From an uncultured Succinivibrionaceae bacterium (GTDB lineage: Bacteria > Pseudomonadota > Gammaproteobacteria > Enterobacterales > Succinivibrionaceae): a stretch of DNA of 54,882 nt. The notes beneath the pieces are model-generated. The model had not been told where the DNA came from and searched no databases. It saw nothing but the letters and a program-made list of their open reading frames with translations. Each line of letters opens with the position of its first letter. The stretch's first letter is position 1. Made by a program: the position numbers and the translations under genes. Where the stretch lies: assembly GCA_900539665.1 (NCBI GenBank), contig UQCV01000008.1:1-54882 (forward strand). Reading direction: 5' to 3'. Positions 52,664 to 54,882 of the stretch are shown here, piece after piece.

Positions 52664-53503
52664 ATGTTTACCCTAGGTTGCCATTTATCTTCTTCTGCTG
52701 GCTATTTAAAAATGGCGGAAACAGCAGTGTCCATTGGGGCTAATACTTTTCAATTTTTTACACGAAATCCTAGAGGCGGGGCGTGTAAGCCAATTGACCC
52801 TAATGATATTTTAGCTTTTAAAAATTATTGTGCTGACCATGGAATTGAAAAAATTCTCGCTCATGCTCCATACACATTAAATGCTTGTTCTGCCGATCCT
52901 AAAATTAGAAATTTTGCTAAAAACACTATGGCAGACGATCTTAAACGCATGGAATATACTCCGGGTAATTTCTACAATTTTCATCCGGGTAGCCATGTGA
53001 AACAAGGGGTTGAGCTAGGGATTCAATATATTTTAGAAATGCTAAACGAGATTTTAACCCCAAAACTTTCAACGACCGTGTTATTAGAGACTATGTCTGG
53101 AAAAGGCAGTGAAGTTGGGCGTTCATTCCAAGAATTAAAGTGTATTATTGATGGGACCAAGCTAAATGAAAAGCTTGGGGTGTGCCTGGATACTTGTCAT
53201 ATTTGGGATGCGGGCTATAACTTAGATACTGATTTAGATGGAGTTCTTGAAGAATTTGACCGCGTCATTGGGCTTGATAGATTAAAGGCGATTCATTTAA
53301 ATGACAGTAAAAACCCAAAAGGGAGTGCTAAGGACCGTCATGAATGCATCGGCCAAGGTTACATTGGCCTTGAAACTTTGTCTCAAGTGATAAATCATCC
53401 GGCTTTACGCCACCTACCGTTTTATTTGGAAACCCCACAGCCTGATCTTGATGGCTATAAAGCGGAAATAGCAATGCTTAGAAAAATGCGTCAGGAAGCT
53501 TAA
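52664..53503 (+). CDS. nfo: Endonuclease IV (AP endonuclease)
   Basis: The 279-residue TIM-barrel zinc enzyme (E. coli 285) cleaves at abasic sites. Metal-ligand segments are all present: AHAPYTLNA, FHPGSHVKQG, LLETMSGKGSEVG, CLDTCHIWDAGYN, IHLNDSKNPKGSAKDRHE, and a C-terminal LPFYLETPQ. It starts 29 residues into its own short leader with no clear operon partner upstream. The downstream gene begins directly after its stop. Confidence 0.97.
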   Translation: MFTLGCHLSSSAGYLKMAETAVSIGANTFQFFTRNPRGGACKPIDPNDILAFKNYCADHGIEKILAHAPYTLNACSADPKIRNFAKNTMADDLKRMEYTPGNFYNFHPGSHVKQGVELGIQYILEMLNEILTPKLSTTVLLETMSGKGSEVGRSFQELKCIIDGTKLNEKLGVCLDTCHIWDAGYNLDTDLDGVLEEFDRVIGLDRLKAIHLNDSKNPKGSAKDRHECIGQGYIGLETLSQVINHPALRHLPFYLETPQPDLDGYKAEIAMLRKMRQEA

Positions 53504-54310
53504 ATGAACTTTTTAAGAGCCATGGTAAAAAATTGCGTAGCCGGGTTGATGTTAAGTGTTGGATTTTGTTCCATAGCTTGGGCTTCAGCTTCAACTATTG
53601 AAAATACGAGCGCTGATAACTCATTACAAGTTTGTGCGGTTCCACAACTTTACGATTCTCTTTTAGCGATAAAAGACCGATATGTAAAGGAACAAAAGCT
53701 AGCCCCTGAGACGATTAACTTTATCTTTCGTCCGGCAAGCCTTATGTATAATCAAATTCAAAATAAAGAACTCAAGTGTGATGTCTTTTTAGGTAATGAT
53801 GTTCGTTATCCGGGGTTATTAATTAAAAGTGAAGTAGCAGATCCAAAAAGCCTGCATGCTTTTGCTCGAGTGCAATTAGTTTTATGGTCAATTACTTCCA
53901 TTGTTGATGAATCATGTAAGGTTTTAACAAACGGGGTCTACACAAAGATTTCCTTACCTAATCCTAAAACCCAAGCTTCAGGTTATGCGGCGTTAAATGC
54001 TTTAGGCAAATTTGGTTTAGACCCCAAAAAAATTAGAAGTAAGTTGATGTATGGGGCGAATGAATATCAAACCTTGAGTTTCATTGTTAATGGCAATGTT
54101 ATCATGGGCGTTTTACCTAAAAATTTATTAGAAGGTAGTTCTTTTGGTAAGAGCGGGTCTTTTTGTGTAATCCCAGAACAATATTACGAACCTTTGTATT
54201 ATTATTCTGTGCGTTTAAAGACCTCAAAAGAAGTTCAAGCCAATGCGTTCATTGCCAACTTGCATAGCGACCAAGCAAAACAAGTTTTTACCAAGTTTGG
54301 TTTTAAATAG
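53504..54310 (+). CDS. ModA-like periplasmic substrate-binding protein
   Basis: The 268-residue protein has a signal peptide (NCVAGLMLSVGFCSIAWASA). The body follows the molybdate-type binding-protein pattern: VCAVPQLYDSLLAIKDRYVK, a central CDVFLGND, LPNPKTQASGYAALNALGKFG near the hinge, and a C-terminal helix. The usual A-A-A-S-L-x-x-P start of ModA is changed, so the ligand is uncertain; molybdate, another oxyanion or an organic anion are possible. No modB or modC permease or ATPase genes lie nearby. The ATG directly follows the nfo stop, so it is translationally coupled to nfo. Confidence 0.7.
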   Translation: MNFLRAMVKNCVAGLMLSVGFCSIAWASASTIENTSADNSLQVCAVPQLYDSLLAIKDRYVKEQKLAPETINFIFRPASLMYNQIQNKELKCDVFLGNDVRYPGLLIKSEVADPKSLHAFARVQLVLWSITSIVDESCKVLTNGVYTKISLPNPKTQASGYAALNALGKFGLDPKKIRSKLMYGANEYQTLSFIVNGNVIMGVLPKNLLEGSSFGKSGSFCVIPEQYYEPLYYYSVRLKTSKEVQANAFIANLHSDQAKQVFTKFGFK

Positions 54311-54518
54311 TTTTTTTTAATTTTGTGTAATAATATACGGATATTGAGTTTTTAAAGTGCATTTATACCTAGAACTTTTGCATTAAATGCTAGAATTACA
54401 ACGAAATATTTTGTAATAATTTTGAACGAATATAAGTTTTTGGGTTCTTATTTTTATGTAGCTTTATTATTTTGGATTGTAATTAAAGAACTCTAACTAA
54501 TTCCGTAAGGGGGATTTT

Positions 54519-54791
54519 ATGATATACGAAATGGATATTGTGATTCGTAGTAAGCATGGATTACATGTGCGCCCATGTGCTTCCTTGGTAAAAATCTGCT
54601 CTAGTGAACCAGGGGTTTCTGTAAAGATTAAAAACACTTCAGAAAATACTATGTATGTTGATGGGAAAAGCATGATGCAAGTATCTTCATTGCGTGCTTC
54701 ATGTGGACAAAATCTACATTTTGTTTTTGAAGGTGAAAATCCGAACAATTTGGCAGAAAAAGTCGCAGATTTCTTCTCTAGACTAGATTAA
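54519..54791 (+). CDS. HPr-family phosphocarrier protein
   Basis: The 90-residue protein (E. coli HPr 85) has the phospho-acceptor histidine (His16) in GLHVRPCASLVKIC and the regulatory-serine region GKSMMQVSSL. AGGGGG lies five bases before the ATG. It accepts phosphate from Enzyme I and passes it on in the sugar phosphotransferase system or a nitrogen/regulatory branch. ptsI and crr are not adjacent within the window. Whether it is HPr proper or an NPr-like paralogue cannot be decided here. Confidence 0.88.
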   Translation: MIYEMDIVIRSKHGLHVRPCASLVKICSSEPGVSVKIKNTSENTMYVDGKSMMQVSSLRASCGQNLHFVFEGENPNNLAEKVADFFSRLD

Positions 54792-54828
54792 CTTGTAGTT
54801 TGACGCTCGAAATTAGCGTGATTAAGTA

Positions 54829-54867
54829 CCCATATTTTGCGGATTTTTATATATCTAGCAATATGGG
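54829..54867. other. Inverted repeat after the HPr gene
   Basis: CCCATATT and AATATGGG, extended by GC/GC, pair around a 19- to 23-base AT-rich loop. It may be a weak terminator or a protein site. No T-run follows. Confidence 0.35.
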
Positions 54868-54882
54868 CAAATACCCCCAGCT

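Overview
This window is a chromosomal replication-origin region from an AT-rich gammaproteobacterium. The gene order gyrB-recF-dnaN-dnaA / rpmH-rnpA-yidD-yidC-mnmE, then a DnaA-box-rich gap before mnmG-rsmG-parA-parB and a complete atpIBEFHAGDC operon followed by glmU-glmS, is typical of Gammaproteobacteria. The AcrRAB, PqiABC, OmpA, Rep and TcdA proteins are enterobacterial-like. EF-P carries Arg32 and sits beside the rhamnosyltransferase gene earP. I infer the Aeromonadales/Succinivibrionaceae neighbourhood from the low GC content and unusual protein lengths, but the sequence alone does not prove a genus.

Layout: 1-236 is the end of an IS256-family element. 355-7015 holds ompA and the acrR / acrAB efflux locus, with a near-textbook AcrR operator between them. 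7290-7485 holds tRNA-Arg(CCG) and tRNA-Leu(CAG). 7652-12068 is a reverse-strand cluster, tcdA - primase-like gene - rep. 12213-16539 holds an HDOD protein, a YhcH/YiaL-type protein, a MATE transporter and a secreted histidine-phosphatase-like protein that lacks its catalytic motifs. 16730-25621 is the gyrB-recF-dnaN-dnaA block on the minus strand. It is interrupted by a 2.1 kb gene-free stretch with six perfect 16-bp parS palindromes plus two degenerate ones, probably the chromosomal centromere. 25796-29630 is rpmH-rnpA-yidD-yidC-mnmE. 29848-33408 is pqiABC (minus strand). 33446-35181 is earP-efp. 35253-36387 is a second gene-free stretch whose right part looks like oriC. 36388-40746 is mnmG-rsmG-parA-parB. 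40928-41580 holds a tiny ORF, a decayed group II intron end and a 32-bp tandem repeat. 41705-48846 is the ATP synthase operon. 48939-49172 is a miniature IS605-like element without a transposase. 49315-54791 holds glmU, glmS, nfo, a periplasmic binding protein and an HPr-like protein.

The replication and segregation parts form one system: DnaA (with an unusually long linker) acting at oriC upstream of mnmG, the beta clamp, RecF and gyrase, and ParA/ParB acting on the parS array about 15 kb to the left of oriC. The most notable features are the parS array, the primase-like gene cotranscribed with rep, the oversized DnaA, the cysteine-bearing N-terminal insertion in AtpB, the catalytically dead phosphatase homologue and the two decayed or miniature mobile elements. 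No CRISPR array, rRNA gene or prophage is visible.
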